From Longimicrobium sp. (GTDB taxonomy: Bacteria; Gemmatimonadota; Gemmatimonadetes; Longimicrobiales; Longimicrobiaceae), in contig DASUYB010000040.1 in NCBI GenBank assembly GCA_036377595.1, forward strand, positions 1-56,201: a DNA stretch of 56,201 nucleotides, written 5' to 3'. Position numbers and translations under genes: made by a program. Positions 41,448 to 50,155 of this stretch are shown here, in pieces. The number at the start of each line of letters is the position of its first letter. Position 1 is the stretch's first letter. The notes beneath the pieces are model-generated. The model saw only the letters and a program-made list of their open reading frames with translations. It did no database searches and was not told the origin of the DNA.

Positions 41448-43631
41448 CTAATGCGCGCGCATGGCGACCTTGGGAACGTAGTACCAGCAGGCGTTGCTGT
41501 GGTCCTGGTTGACGATGTCACCCAGCAGGTACACGCGGTCGTTGAACACGGTGGTTCCCTGCACGGGGCGCGGGAACCAGGGGGACGAGGCATAGAGCTG
41601 CGTCCACGACACTCCGTCCGCCGTGCTCCACATGTCGCCCAGCTCGCGGCTCCCGGTGCTGGTGCCGCCCATCAGGAGGAGCATTCCGCCCGCGATCTCC
41701 ACGTTCGGCCCGAAGCGCGAGGGCCAGGGCGGCGTGGGCGCCGCCGTCCAGGTGACGCCATCCGCGCTGGCCCACGCGTCCTGGGTGCCGTTCCCCACGT
41801 TCGAACCCCCGAACAGCCACAGCTTCCCGCCGAACACCGCCGAGCCCCCCGAGTCGCGCGGGCTCCAGGCCGCCGAACTGGTGGCGCGAGTCCAGCTCGC
41901 CCCGTCGGCCGACCACCACACGTCGTTGTAGACGTTCCCGGCGCGGTCGCTGCCGCCGAACACCCAGATCTTCCCCCCGAACACCTCTGCGCACAGCCCC
42001 GAGCGCGGCGTCCACGGTGCGGCCGCCGTGGCGCAGGTCCAGCTCTCCCCGTCCGGTGACCACCACACGTCGTTCCAGTCGGCGCCCACGCTGCTCCCGC
42101 CCAGCAGCCACATGCGCTCCTGGAACACCACGCCCGCCGCGCCCCCCCTCCCGGCCCAGGGCGCCGCCGTGGTGGCGGTGCTCCACAACACGCCGTCGGA
42201 CGAGCTGTAGACCACGTTCTGGTACTGCCCCGCCATGGCCCAGATCTGCCGCTGGAAGGTGAGCACCACCGGCAGGTTCCGCGACATGCCCCCGGGCGTG
42301 GCCAGGAACCACCCCGGCGGCCCGGGGGTGTCGACCCACCCCGCGTTCACCAGCGTGCCGTTGGCGGGGTTGGGCGCCCGGTCGAACACCTCGAGGCCGG
42401 CCCCCTCGTCCAGCGGCCAGTAGCCGGCCAGCCCGTTCTCCGAGCCGGTGATCGGCTGCTGGATGTACTTCACCACCTCGCCGGCGCTGAGCGCCCGCCG
42501 CCAGATGGCCAGCGACCGCACGCACGCCTGGGCGTAGCGCTCCGACCCGTCGCCGCGCGCGCCGATCGCCCATCCGGCCGGCACCGTGATCGCACCCGTG
42601 CCCGCGGGCGACTGGGCCACCTGCACGCCGTTGCGGTACAGCGTCCAGTTGGCCCCGTCCCAGGTACCGCACAGGTGCACCCACTGCATGATGTCTTCCG
42701 GCGGCACCGTGTACTGGGTCACGTAGTCGGTCCCGTTCCACGAGCCCACCTGGTAGCGCCCGTCGAGGATGCGAAAGTACACCTCGGCGTTGGGGTTCAC
42801 CGTGTAGCCGTGCGCCACCAGGTTGTGGAGCCCCGCGGTGTTGTGCGGCATCACCCAGGCCATCAGGGTGATGGCACCCGAGAAGTTGAGCTTGGCGGGG
42901 TTGCCCAGCGACACGTAGCCGGGGCGCGGCGTTTTGGGCAGCACCAGGGTGGCGGGCAGCGGCTGCGTGGGCACGAGCCAGGCGGCGTGCACCACCCGGC
43001 CGTGGTTGGCGTTCCCCGAGCGGTCGTCGGCCACCGTGCCGCTCCCGTGGTCCAGCGCCCAGAAGCCGGCCAGCCCCGCGTCTCCGGCGGCGGGCGGCGC
43101 GTACATGTCGGCCGCCACCTGCGGCGCGGTGCGCGCGGTGCTCCACAGCGCCACGTTGCGGATCATCCCGTAGAAGAAGCGCTCGCTGCCGCCACCCCGC
43201 GCGCCGATGGCCCACTCCGCGCCCACCGCCACCGCGCCGGTGCTCTCGGGCGACCGGGCGACCTGCACCCCGTTGCGGTACAGCGTCCAGGCCGAGCCGT
43301 CGAAGGTTCCGCACAGGTGCACCCACTGCCCCACGTCTTCGGGCGGCACCGCGTACTGGGTGAAGTGGTCGCTCCCGTTCCACGACCCCACCTGGTACCG
43401 TCCATCGAGGATGCGCAGGTACAGCTCTCCGTCCGGGGAGCGCGTGTAGCCGTGCGCCACGATGTTCTGCAGCCCCGCCGTTCCGTTGGGGCGGATCCAC
43501 GCCTGCACCGTGATGGTGCCGGTGACCGCGAGCGACGCGGGGTTCCCCAGCGACACGTACGACCCGGTGCCGTCGAAGGACAGGCACACGGGGTAGCCGA
43601 CGAAGGGCGGGTTGACGATGGTTCCGGGCAT
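41448..43631 (-). CDS. LamG-domain plus kelch-like repeat protein without signal peptide
   Basis: 727 residues. Two LamG/concanavalin-like sandwiches (about 10-215 and 225-420) share YVSLGNPA, GRYQVGSWNG, WVHLCGT(F/W)DG and WTLYRNGVQVA. Five to six kelch-type blades follow (about 430-715), each with a GG pair and a W(S/T)...DG.(S/T)W strand. AGGAG precedes the ATG, and the N-terminus MPGTIVNPPFVGYP is not a signal peptide. Such proteins bind carbohydrate or protein partners. It lies 34 bases downstream of the metalloprotease gene, so the two form an operon. Its export route is unknown. Confidence 0.85.
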   Translation of the reverse strand: MPGTIVNPPFVGYPVCLSFDGTGSYVSLGNPASLAVTGTITVQAWIRPNGTAGLQNIVAHGYTRSPDGELYLRILDGRYQVGSWNGSDHFTQYAVPPEDVGQWVHLCGTFDGSAWTLYRNGVQVARSPESTGAVAVGAEWAIGARGGGSERFFYGMIRNVALWSTARTAPQVAADMYAPPAAGDAGLAGFWALDHGSGTVADDRSGNANHGRVVHAAWLVPTQPLPATLVLPKTPRPGYVSLGNPAKLNFSGAITLMAWVMPHNTAGLHNLVAHGYTVNPNAEVYFRILDGRYQVGSWNGTDYVTQYTVPPEDIMQWVHLCGTWDGANWTLYRNGVQVAQSPAGTGAITVPAGWAIGARGDGSERYAQACVRSLAIWRRALSAGEVVKYIQQPITGSENGLAGYWPLDEGAGLEVFDRAPNPANGTLVNAGWVDTPGPPGWFLATPGGMSRNLPVVLTFQRQIWAMAGQYQNVVYSSSDGVLWSTATTAAPWAGRGGAAGVVFQERMWLLGGSSVGADWNDVWWSPDGESWTCATAAAPWTPRSGLCAEVFGGKIWVFGGSDRAGNVYNDVWWSADGASWTRATSSAAWSPRDSGGSAVFGGKLWLFGGSNVGNGTQDAWASADGVTWTAAPTPPWPSRFGPNVEIAGGMLLLMGGTSTGSRELGDMWSTADGVSWTQLYASSPWFPRPVQGTTVFNDRVYLLGDIVNQDHSNACWYYVPKVAMRAH

Positions 43632-43665
43632 CGATGATCTCCTGGCCTGGGTGCCGGCGGGCGGC

Positions 43666-45177
43666 TCAGTGGGGGTTGATCGGCGCGATGCTGTCGCCCC
43701 ACGACCCGGCAGGGCTGCCGTCGCTCACCAGCCAGGTGTTGATTCCCTGGCGGTCGTAGACCTGCTGCCCGTTCACGGTGATGCGGATGCCGTCCAGCAG
43801 CCACGCGTCGTCGCCGAACAGGTTGGAGTGGGCGTCGATGTCGTAGCTCTTGCTGATGGTGAACTTCGCGATGTCTTCAACGTTGAGCCCCTGGGGGTCC
43901 AGCGTGTATTCCCAGTCGGAGTTCGCCTCGAAGTCGTTCCAGAAGCTGCTCACCTCCTGGCTGGGCATGCGGCCGTCCTTGCCGATGCTGAAGTACACCT
44001 TGTCGTCGGTGCCCGCACCGTCGCCCCGCCACCACGAGTAGACCTTGTTCCCGGTCTTGATCTTCACCTTCAGCGAGGTGACCGGCGTGGGCGGCGCCTG
44101 CGGGCTGGCCACGTTCACGATCGGCGCCTGCAGCAGGAGGTAGCGCTGCTGGGCGTTCAGCACGTTCCCGGGGAGCCGGGTGAACATCAGGTTGCCGCTG
44201 ACCTGCCGGGTGAGCGGAGGCTCGGGCTGGCCGGGCGGGGGGATCGTGAGCGCCGCGTCGCACTCGGCCTGGGTGCAGGCGCCCGAGACGATGCACGGTG
44301 CGTCGAGGCACGCGGAGCGGTGGGTGAGCCCCAGGTAGTGCCCCACCTCGTGCGCGATGCGCCGGCCCAGCCGCACCGCGTCGCCGTCGGGGCCGTCGGG
44401 GTTGCGCACGTTCACGAACACGCAGGTGTAGGGCGACATGAATCCCTGGGGCCCGGGGAGCATCGAGAACCCCTGCGCGCCCGGCACCCTGATGTCGATC
44501 TGCTCCACCACGAACACGTTGATCGCGCCGGCCGAGGCGTTGGCGCTGACCAGCGCCGAGGTGGCCGCGCTGTACAGGTCGGAGGTGAGGGTCTGCCCCG
44601 GGAGGTAGTGCACCGACGAGGCGACGATCTGCAGCTGCGCCTGCTGGAACACCGAGGTGCCCAGGTACGCGATCGCGTCGCGCAGGAGCGTGGTGTAGCG
44701 CCCGCGCCAGTTGCTCCCCACGTAGAAAAAGTTGACGGGCACCGAGTAGGTGTGCGCCCCCGGTACGGTCATGGCGTCTTCGGCGCGCTGGCAGATCCGC
44801 ACCGTGCAGTCCGCCGGCGCAAGGCCCGCGGCTCCCACGTTGCTGAAGTTGACGCGCGCCTCCCAGGTGCCGCTCACGTTGGCCGCGAGCGCGGTGTTCG
44901 CCGGAACGGTGGCGGCCACGTACCCCTGGCTCAGCCCCCCGGCGTACATCTTCATGTCGTCGTACAGGTACGGCTGCCCGTCGGTGGGCACGCGCGCGTT
45001 GTTGGGCCCCCGGAGCTGCAGCTGCAGGTAGCCACCACCGGGAAAGCGGCTGACGTCGTACCACACGTGGAACGAGAACGCCTGCACGTTCGCGGGGATG
45101 GTGAAGCTTGCCTTGCTGATGTTGTTGATGTCCAGCGGCGGCAGGGAGAGGCTGGTGACGATGCTCAGCGTGGACAC
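43666..45177 (-). CDS. zinc metalloprotease (HExxHxxGxxH type) without signal peptide
   Basis: 503 residues from a GTG at 45177 with AGGAG six bases before it. The zinc site HEVGHYLGLTH lies near residue 300, that is HExxHxxGxxH, as in metzincin-like proteases. Nearby cysteines (SACLDAPCIVSGAC) are of the pappalysin-like kind. The first 120 residues form a beta domain; the last 130 (TGNKVYSWWRGDGAGTDDKV onward) resemble a PLAT/lipase-type sandwich. No N-terminal signal is visible. Together with the adjacent LamG/kelch protein it could be a secreted or injected pair using a non-classical route; that is inference. Confidence 0.82.
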   Translation of the reverse strand: MSTLSIVTSLSLPPLDINNISKASFTIPANVQAFSFHVWYDVSRFPGGGYLQLQLRGPNNARVPTDGQPYLYDDMKMYAGGLSQGYVAATVPANTALAANVSGTWEARVNFSNVGAAGLAPADCTVRICQRAEDAMTVPGAHTYSVPVNFFYVGSNWRGRYTTLLRDAIAYLGTSVFQQAQLQIVASSVHYLPGQTLTSDLYSAATSALVSANASAGAINVFVVEQIDIRVPGAQGFSMLPGPQGFMSPYTCVFVNVRNPDGPDGDAVRLGRRIAHEVGHYLGLTHRSACLDAPCIVSGACTQAECDAALTIPPPGQPEPPLTRQVSGNLMFTRLPGNVLNAQQRYLLLQAPIVNVASPQAPPTPVTSLKVKIKTGNKVYSWWRGDGAGTDDKVYFSIGKDGRMPSQEVSSFWNDFEANSDWEYTLDPQGLNVEDIAKFTISKSYDIDAHSNLFGDDAWLLDGIRITVNGQQVYDRQGINTWLVSDGSPAGSWGDSIAPINPH

Positions 45178-46152
45178 GACGTGCTCCTTCCCCATCGAAA
45201 GTGATACGGAAGACCGTAGCAGTGGGTCGCGATGATAACCCCCGGCGCCTTTGTCGCGCAAGGGAAAATCGTCAGATAGAGGTAGAGCTCTGGCGGCTTC
45301 ACGCCGGGGCGACCGAGCGAGCCCGGCGCACGTCCGCGAGCTCTTGCAGGGCCCGGGACGGGTTGCCATGACGAGTCCTGCCTCGCGTGGTGCCTCGGCC
45401 GAGCGGTCAGCGATCGCTCCTCACCCGGGGCTCGAATGCAACGTGCCGTACGGGTCCGCCTTCCAGCGATATGCGGTAGAACACGACGGTGTCCGGGCCC
45501 GTCCCGTGGCGCGACCCGGAGTCGCTTCGCGCCAGCCGCTTCGATCCCCGACGAGACGCGCAATCTCGCGACCGCATGAGGCGTGGCAACTCCCGGCGAG
45601 CGGAAGGCGCTTCTCGACGACCGGGTTCTCGACGTCTGGATTGCCGTCCAGCACGTCGAAGGAAAACACCGGGTCCGCAGCGCCCCCATCCCCTCACTCC
45701 CCTCTTTCCGCCTCCCCTCCATTCCCGAAACACCGGCCAACCCCGGGAAGAAAACGACCGGCGTACCCGGGCGGATTCCCGCTCCGGTTCGGTTCGCCAT
45801 GCAGTCACCCCCCGTTCCCAAGCCTCGAAAACGCAAGACTTCGTTGACTTCGTCGCTGGCGCGAACCATCGTGCAACCGCGTAGACCTGCCCAGGGCTAC
45901 GCTCGGTCGCCCGTCCGCGCGACCGCTTCCGCGCAACCCCTCCAGATCGCAGCGCGGCCATGCCTCCCCGGCTGTCCGGCTCGAAGCGCGCCACCCCCGG
46001 CGCAGCCGCGTCCCCGCGGCCTCGCTTCGCGCCCGACCGCGCCCGCTCTCCTCCCCTCCGCACGCGCATGCGCCCGGCAGCACCCTGCAGTCCTCCGCGG
46101 CTGCCGGCGCCAGCTTCGCGGATCGCAGTCCACCCAGAGGAAGGAGGACGAA
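45178..46152. other. 975-base stretch without a supported gene
   Basis: It lies between divergent genes. Several overlapping reading frames of 80-260 codons exist, but none has recognisable domains or a good ribosome site. Possibly it holds an eroded gene. The right end carries AAGGAGG for the next gene. Confidence 0.4.
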
Positions 46153-47343
46153 ATGCAATCTCATCATAGACATACGGCAATTCGCCTGGCCGTCGGGTTC
46201 CAGGCGCTGCTGGCCGCGGCGGCGGCGCCGTCCGCGCTGGCCGCCCAGGAGCAGCTGCGCACCACGAGGGTGGGAACCCTCAGCGGCGAGGTGGTGGAGC
46301 TGAACCTGCCGGCCGACATCCGTCCCGGCGACCAGATCTCGGGAACGGTGGTGGTTCCCGAAGAGGCCGGGCGGCGGCCGAGCGCGACGCTGCAGGGCGC
46401 CGTCGTCGAGGTGCAGGGCCGAAGGAGCGCCGTGCGCGACCGCGTCTTCGCGTTCGCCGTCCCCGCAGGCGCGGCGGCGTTCGCGCTGCTCCTGAAGGAC
46501 GGCTCGGGACGCGCGATCGGCGAGACCTCCGTGCCGGTGAGTCCGTCGCTGGTACCGCCCGGCCAGCCTTCGCGCGGGGCGATCAGCCGAGCGAGCCTCA
46601 CCCCGCCCGCGACGCCACGTCCGGGGAACTTCGCGCCGATGTACTACGGGCAGCCGGGCCGACCGGCGACCGTCACCGGCAACTTCGACGGCGACGTGGC
46701 GAACACGCGGGTGAGCGTCGGCGGGAGGCCAACCCAGCTGATCGCGGAATCGCCCCGCGCGCTGTTCTACGAGGTCCCCCAGGACGCTCCGTCCGGCCGC
46801 ACCACGCTGGCGGTCGAGGAACGCGGCGTCCGCGAGGAGTTCCCGCTGCAGGTGACGAGCGTCGCCCTCACCGCGGCGAAGACGACCCTGCTGCGCGGGG
46901 AGAACGAGGACGTCCACGTGGTGGTGAGCGGGCTCGAGAACCTGGAGCTGGGGAGGGACAGCTTCCGCGTGGAGCTGACGAACCTCTCCCCGCAGACGGT
47001 GCGCTTCCGCGACGCGCCGGGGACGGTGCTGACCCGGCAGATCGCACCCGCCGACGTGCGGGCGGGCTCGTACAGCTTCGACGCCGGGATCACGGGGCTC
47101 TCGCCGGGGGGCTACACCCTGCAGGCCACGCTCGCCTCGGGCACCTGCCGCGAGTGCTGGAAGGCGTACGAGGACTGCACCGCCGCCGCCGATGCCGAAG
47201 AGCAGCAGTGCTACAAGGACTGCGATAGGACGAACGGGGGAACTACGTGCTACCTGGCCTGCAGCGCCGCCGCCCGGCTGCAGGAGACCGAGTGCTTCAC
47301 CGCCTACACCGGCTGCATGAGAAGGAAGCTCCTCGGTCTGTAG
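46153..47343 (+). CDS. secreted protein with Cys-rich C-terminus
   Basis: 396 residues. The ATG has AAGGAGG about seven bases upstream and is followed by a signal peptide (FQALLAAAAAPSALAAQ). Beta-rich middle segments (VTGNFDGDVANTRVSVGG) resemble an IPT/TIG-type fold. The last 60 residues carry about nine cysteines in CRECWKAYEDC, CYKDCDRTNGGTTCYLAC and ECFTAYTGC, a pattern suggesting a disulfide-linked helical hairpin. Function unknown. It stands alone between the metalloprotease pair and the biosynthetic operon. Confidence 0.7.
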   Translation: MQSHHRHTAIRLAVGFQALLAAAAAPSALAAQEQLRTTRVGTLSGEVVELNLPADIRPGDQISGTVVVPEEAGRRPSATLQGAVVEVQGRRSAVRDRVFAFAVPAGAAAFALLLKDGSGRAIGETSVPVSPSLVPPGQPSRGAISRASLTPPATPRPGNFAPMYYGQPGRPATVTGNFDGDVANTRVSVGGRPTQLIAESPRALFYEVPQDAPSGRTTLAVEERGVREEFPLQVTSVALTAAKTTLLRGENEDVHVVVSGLENLELGRDSFRVELTNLSPQTVRFRDAPGTVLTRQIAPADVRAGSYSFDAGITGLSPGGYTLQATLASGTCRECWKAYEDCTAAADAEEQQCYKDCDRTNGGTTCYLACSAAARLQETECFTAYTGCMRRKLLGL

Positions 47344-47559
47344 AGGGCGGACGCCTTCTCAACGGTGGAGAACAAGACGAGGGAGCGGCGCGCCGCTCCC
47401 TCCGTGCGTTACAAGGGACGACCGGCGGCCGGGCGTCGGCGCTCGCCGCGTTCGACGTCGCCCAGTCCAGCAGCAGCGTCTTTGCCGCGTCCGGGCGGAC
47501 CGGAGAAGATCGCGGAGCGGCCCTCGGCCACCGGCCCGGGGGCCGGGGAGGGTACCGCG

Positions 47560-47718
47560 CATCTGGAGCCTGACTGTGGTCAGGAAGGTGAATTCGAATT
47601 CCTCGATGGTGCGTAAGTATGGGAAGCGCGCCTTGCGTACCGAGCGGGTGATACGGGCCTCGGCGCGGTGGGCGATCCCCGCGGCGGCGAGGATCTCGGG
47701 GAGGTCTCGGTCGCTCAT
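47560..47718 (-). pseudogene. IstB-like (IS21 helper ATPase) relic
   Basis: A minus-strand frame reads SVRKARFPYLRTIEEFEFTF then LTTVRLQM, similar to the N-terminal third of IS21-family IstB proteins (RI..A.FP..KTLE.FDF). The similarity stops abruptly, with no Walker A GKTGTGKTHLA-type motif following. It is a remnant of an insertion sequence and not functional. The identification is from memory of the family. Confidence 0.45.
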
Positions 47719-47843
47719 CCCTCGGCCTCGCCCCGTGTGGCGAGCGCCGGGGAGGGGCGGCGCGGCCGGGGGGCCGCACCGGCTCCGCCACCCGCCGAAA
47801 CGGTTGGCGTCTCGACTCTCGTCGAGCCGCAGCCGCAAAGCCG

Positions 47844-47872
47844 TTGCGTTTTTCGGCGAGAAATGATTAGTT
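47844..47872 (+). promoter_or_regulatory. promoter of the carbamoyltransferase-to-lyase operon
   Basis: TTGCGT (47844-47849), 17 bases, TTAGTT (47867-47872). The -35 is identical to the glk one. It is the only plausible promoter upstream of the operon that I can see. Confidence 0.45.
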
Positions 47873-48116
47873 TTTCCAGGCGACAGGCAACGTCACCCCC
47901 TTGCCGCGTCGAACGTTACGCGCCACCGCGCGTACGGTCTCGCCGGAGGGAGACAAACGGCTTCCCCATCGAGAGCGGAACGGCCAGCGCCCCGGCCCGG
48001 AGCCGGGTCGCCGTCCGGCCGGACGCCGCGGCGCTCGCGCGGCCGCCGGCGCCGGAGATGAGCATCCCGAGAAGGTGCTGCCCGACTTCCCCCCGCCACC
48101 CAACGGATCGCACGCA

Positions 48117-49145
48117 ATGACGCTGCACGCCGAGCCCGCACCCGGTCTCCTCCGGATCCCCGACATCGCCCTTCGCCCGGACGCGGCGCGGACCCGGCAC
48201 GTCCTCTCCATCCTCGACCTGTCGCCCGGGGAGGTGCACTACCTGGCCCGGCGCGCCGTGCGGATCAAGCACGCCCCGACCGCCCCCGACACGCTGCGCG
48301 GCCGCACGGTGGGCGTCTACTTCCGCAAGACGTCCACCCGCACCCGCACCTCCTTCGTGGTGGGCGCCGGTCGGCTGGGGGCCACCGTGGCCACCTTCGG
48401 CCCGGGCGACCTGCAGACCAACACGGGCGAGACGCTGGAAGACACCGCCCGCACCTTCGCCGGGTACCTGGACGTGCTGGTGATGCGCACCAACGAGAGC
48501 GTGGACGAGATGAAGACCTTCGCCGCGCACCCGGGGATGTCGGTGGTCAACGCGCTCTCCTCGGACGAGCACCCCACGCAGGCGCTCGCCGACCTGGCCA
48601 CCCTGCTGGAGCACTTCGGGCGGCTGGAGGGGCTCGACCTGCTCTACTGCGGCGAGGGGAACAAGACCGCCGCCGCGCTGGCGCTGGCGCTGAGCCGCAT
48701 CCGCGGGACGCGGCTCACCCTGGCCACGCCCGAGGGGTACGGCCTCGACCCGCGGAAGCTGGCTATCGCGCGGGCGCAGGCCGCCGAGTCCGGCGCCACG
48801 GTGGAGGAGACACACGACGCCGGTTCCCTCCCGCGCGGGGTGGACGCGGTGTACACCAGCCGCTGGCAGGAGATGGGGGTGGAAAAGCCGGACCCCGAGT
48901 GGACGACCCTCTTCCGGCCGTTCGCCGTCACCCGGGCGCTGATGGAGCGGGTGTCGAAGCCGCGGGGGACGGTGTTCCTTCACGACCTTCCCGCCGTGCG
49001 CGGCGAAGACGTGGACGACGAGGTGCTCGACGGGCCGCAGAGCCTGGCCTGGGTGCAGGCCCAGCACAAGATGTGGAGCGCCATGGCGGTGCTGGAGTGG
49101 TGCGGCGCGGGCGTCGTGGACGCCGAGATCTCCTCCCCCTCCTGA
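48117..49145 (+). CDS. OTC-fold carbamoyltransferase with altered substrate motif
   Basis: 342 residues. It transfers the carbamoyl group of carbamoyl phosphate to an amine, forming a ureido group. The carbamoyl-phosphate loop is FRKTSTRTR at 69-77, and HPTQ is at 152-155. Ornithine carbamoyltransferases then have HCLP, whose Cys contacts ornithine. Here it is HDLPAVRGEDV (HDLP at 289-292), and the SMG loop is changed to SRWQEMG. The amine acceptor is thus probably not ornithine. It is first of five same-strand genes; the next starts eight bases after its stop. The neighbours are not arginine genes, so a specialised pathway is more likely. Confidence 0.88.
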   Translation: MTLHAEPAPGLLRIPDIALRPDAARTRHVLSILDLSPGEVHYLARRAVRIKHAPTAPDTLRGRTVGVYFRKTSTRTRTSFVVGAGRLGATVATFGPGDLQTNTGETLEDTARTFAGYLDVLVMRTNESVDEMKTFAAHPGMSVVNALSSDEHPTQALADLATLLEHFGRLEGLDLLYCGEGNKTAAALALALSRIRGTRLTLATPEGYGLDPRKLAIARAQAAESGATVEETHDAGSLPRGVDAVYTSRWQEMGVEKPDPEWTTLFRPFAVTRALMERVSKPRGTVFLHDLPAVRGEDVDDEVLDGPQSLAWVQAQHKMWSAMAVLEWCGAGVVDAEISSPS

Positions 49146-49153
49146 GCCCGGCC

Positions 49154-50155
49154 ATGCAGCCCGGATTCCTCCTGGACACCCGCGACGCCCCCGCGCACGC
49201 CGCGCCGGCCGTGGCCGCCGTGCGCATCCTGCCGCCCGCGAGCGAGTTCCGCGTGGGGCACGGCGAGATCCACGCGCACCACGGCGAGATCGTGCAGGGG
49301 ATGTTCTACTCGAGCGACGGGACGGTGGAGCACGGGCTGGTCACCCTCCCGTGCACCCTGTTCCGCACCGCCGGCCGCTTCCGTCCCCTGCCCTCGGGGC
49401 CGCTCACGGTGGAGCCGGGCGACCGCTCGCGGGCGAAGGCCGCCGCCCGGCTCACGCTGGACGCGCTGGGGCGCACCGGGTGGGGCGGGGCGATCCGGAT
49501 CGAGAGCAACGTCCCCGTCCAGTGGGGGTGCGGCTCGTCGACCACCGACGTGCTGGCCACCATCCGCGCGGTCACCGACGCCTTCGGCGCGGTGCTGGAG
49601 CCGGCGTGGATCGCGGGGCTGGCCGTGGCCGCCGAGACCGCGTCGGACTCGCTGATGTTCGGCCCCGGCCGCGCGGTGCTCTTCGCGCAGCGCCGCGGCC
49701 GCGTCCTGCTGGACCTGGGCGGGCCCCTCCCCGCGGTGCGGGTGCTGGGCTTCAACACCGAGGGCGAGCGCGGCGTGGCCACGCTGACCCTTCCGCCCGT
49801 CCCCTACTCGGCGTGGGAGATCGAGGCCTACCGCGCGGTCCTGGGGCTGCTGCGCCGCGCGGTGGAGGAGCAGGACCCCGGGCTGCTGGGGCGCGTGGCC
49901 ACCGGCAGCACCCTGATCATGCAGCGCCACCGCCCCAAGCGGCACATGCCCGAGCTCCTCCGCCTGGCGAAGGAGGCGGGCGCGCTGGGGGTGCAGGTGG
50001 CGCACAGCGGCACCGTGGCCGGCTTCCTCTTCGAGCCCGGGCCCGGGGCCGCCGGGCGGATCGAGCTCGCGCGCGCCGGCCTGCGCCGGCTGGGCCTGTC
50101 CTCGAGTTGGGAGTTCTCCACCGAGCTCGCCTCGCACCCGGAGGTTGCCGCGTGA
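49154..50155 (+). CDS. GHMP kinase, PduX (L-threonine kinase)-like
   Basis: 333 residues. GHMP motifs: HGEIVQG at 43-49, the ATP loop GCGSSTTDV at 125-133 within VPVQWGCGSSTTDVLATIRA, and the C-terminal AHSGTVAGFL. This order resembles PduX, which makes O-phospho-L-threonine. By analogy it may phosphorylate the hydroxyl of threonine, serine or homoserine, creating a leaving group for the next enzyme. It overlaps the following GTG by four bases (GTGA). No cobalamin genes are near, so a B12 role is unlikely. Confidence 0.82.
   Translation: MQPGFLLDTRDAPAHAAPAVAAVRILPPASEFRVGHGEIHAHHGEIVQGMFYSSDGTVEHGLVTLPCTLFRTAGRFRPLPSGPLTVEPGDRSRAKAAARLTLDALGRTGWGGAIRIESNVPVQWGCGSSTTDVLATIRAVTDAFGAVLEPAWIAGLAVAAETASDSLMFGPGRAVLFAQRRGRVLLDLGGPLPAVRVLGFNTEGERGVATLTLPPVPYSAWEIEAYRAVLGLLRRAVEEQDPGLLGRVATGSTLIMQRHRPKRHMPELLRLAKEAGALGVQVAHSGTVAGFLFEPGPGAAGRIELARAGLRRLGLSSSWEFSTELASHPEVAA

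Larger units (their letters stand above)
47344..48116. other. intergenic stretch with IstB-like relic and operon promoter
   Basis: It contains the relic at 47560-47718 and a promoter at 47844-47872. The remainder up to 48116 would be a leader of about 240 bases. No other gene is supported. Confidence 0.45.

Noticed and set aside
41155-41451. Plus-strand ORF of 98 codons next to the peptides
   Set aside because: No ribosome site, no leader motif, and Arg/Pro/Ala-rich shadow composition.
45407-46180. Minus-strand ORF of 257 codons in the gap before the Cys-tailed protein
   Set aside because: Composition is shadow-like, no ribosome site and no recognisable domain. It may contain fragments of an eroded gene, but I cannot support it.
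49154-50155. Cobalamin role for the PduX-like kinase
   Set aside because: No cobalamin genes lie in the window and the gene is tightly coupled to amino-acid-modifying enzymes.
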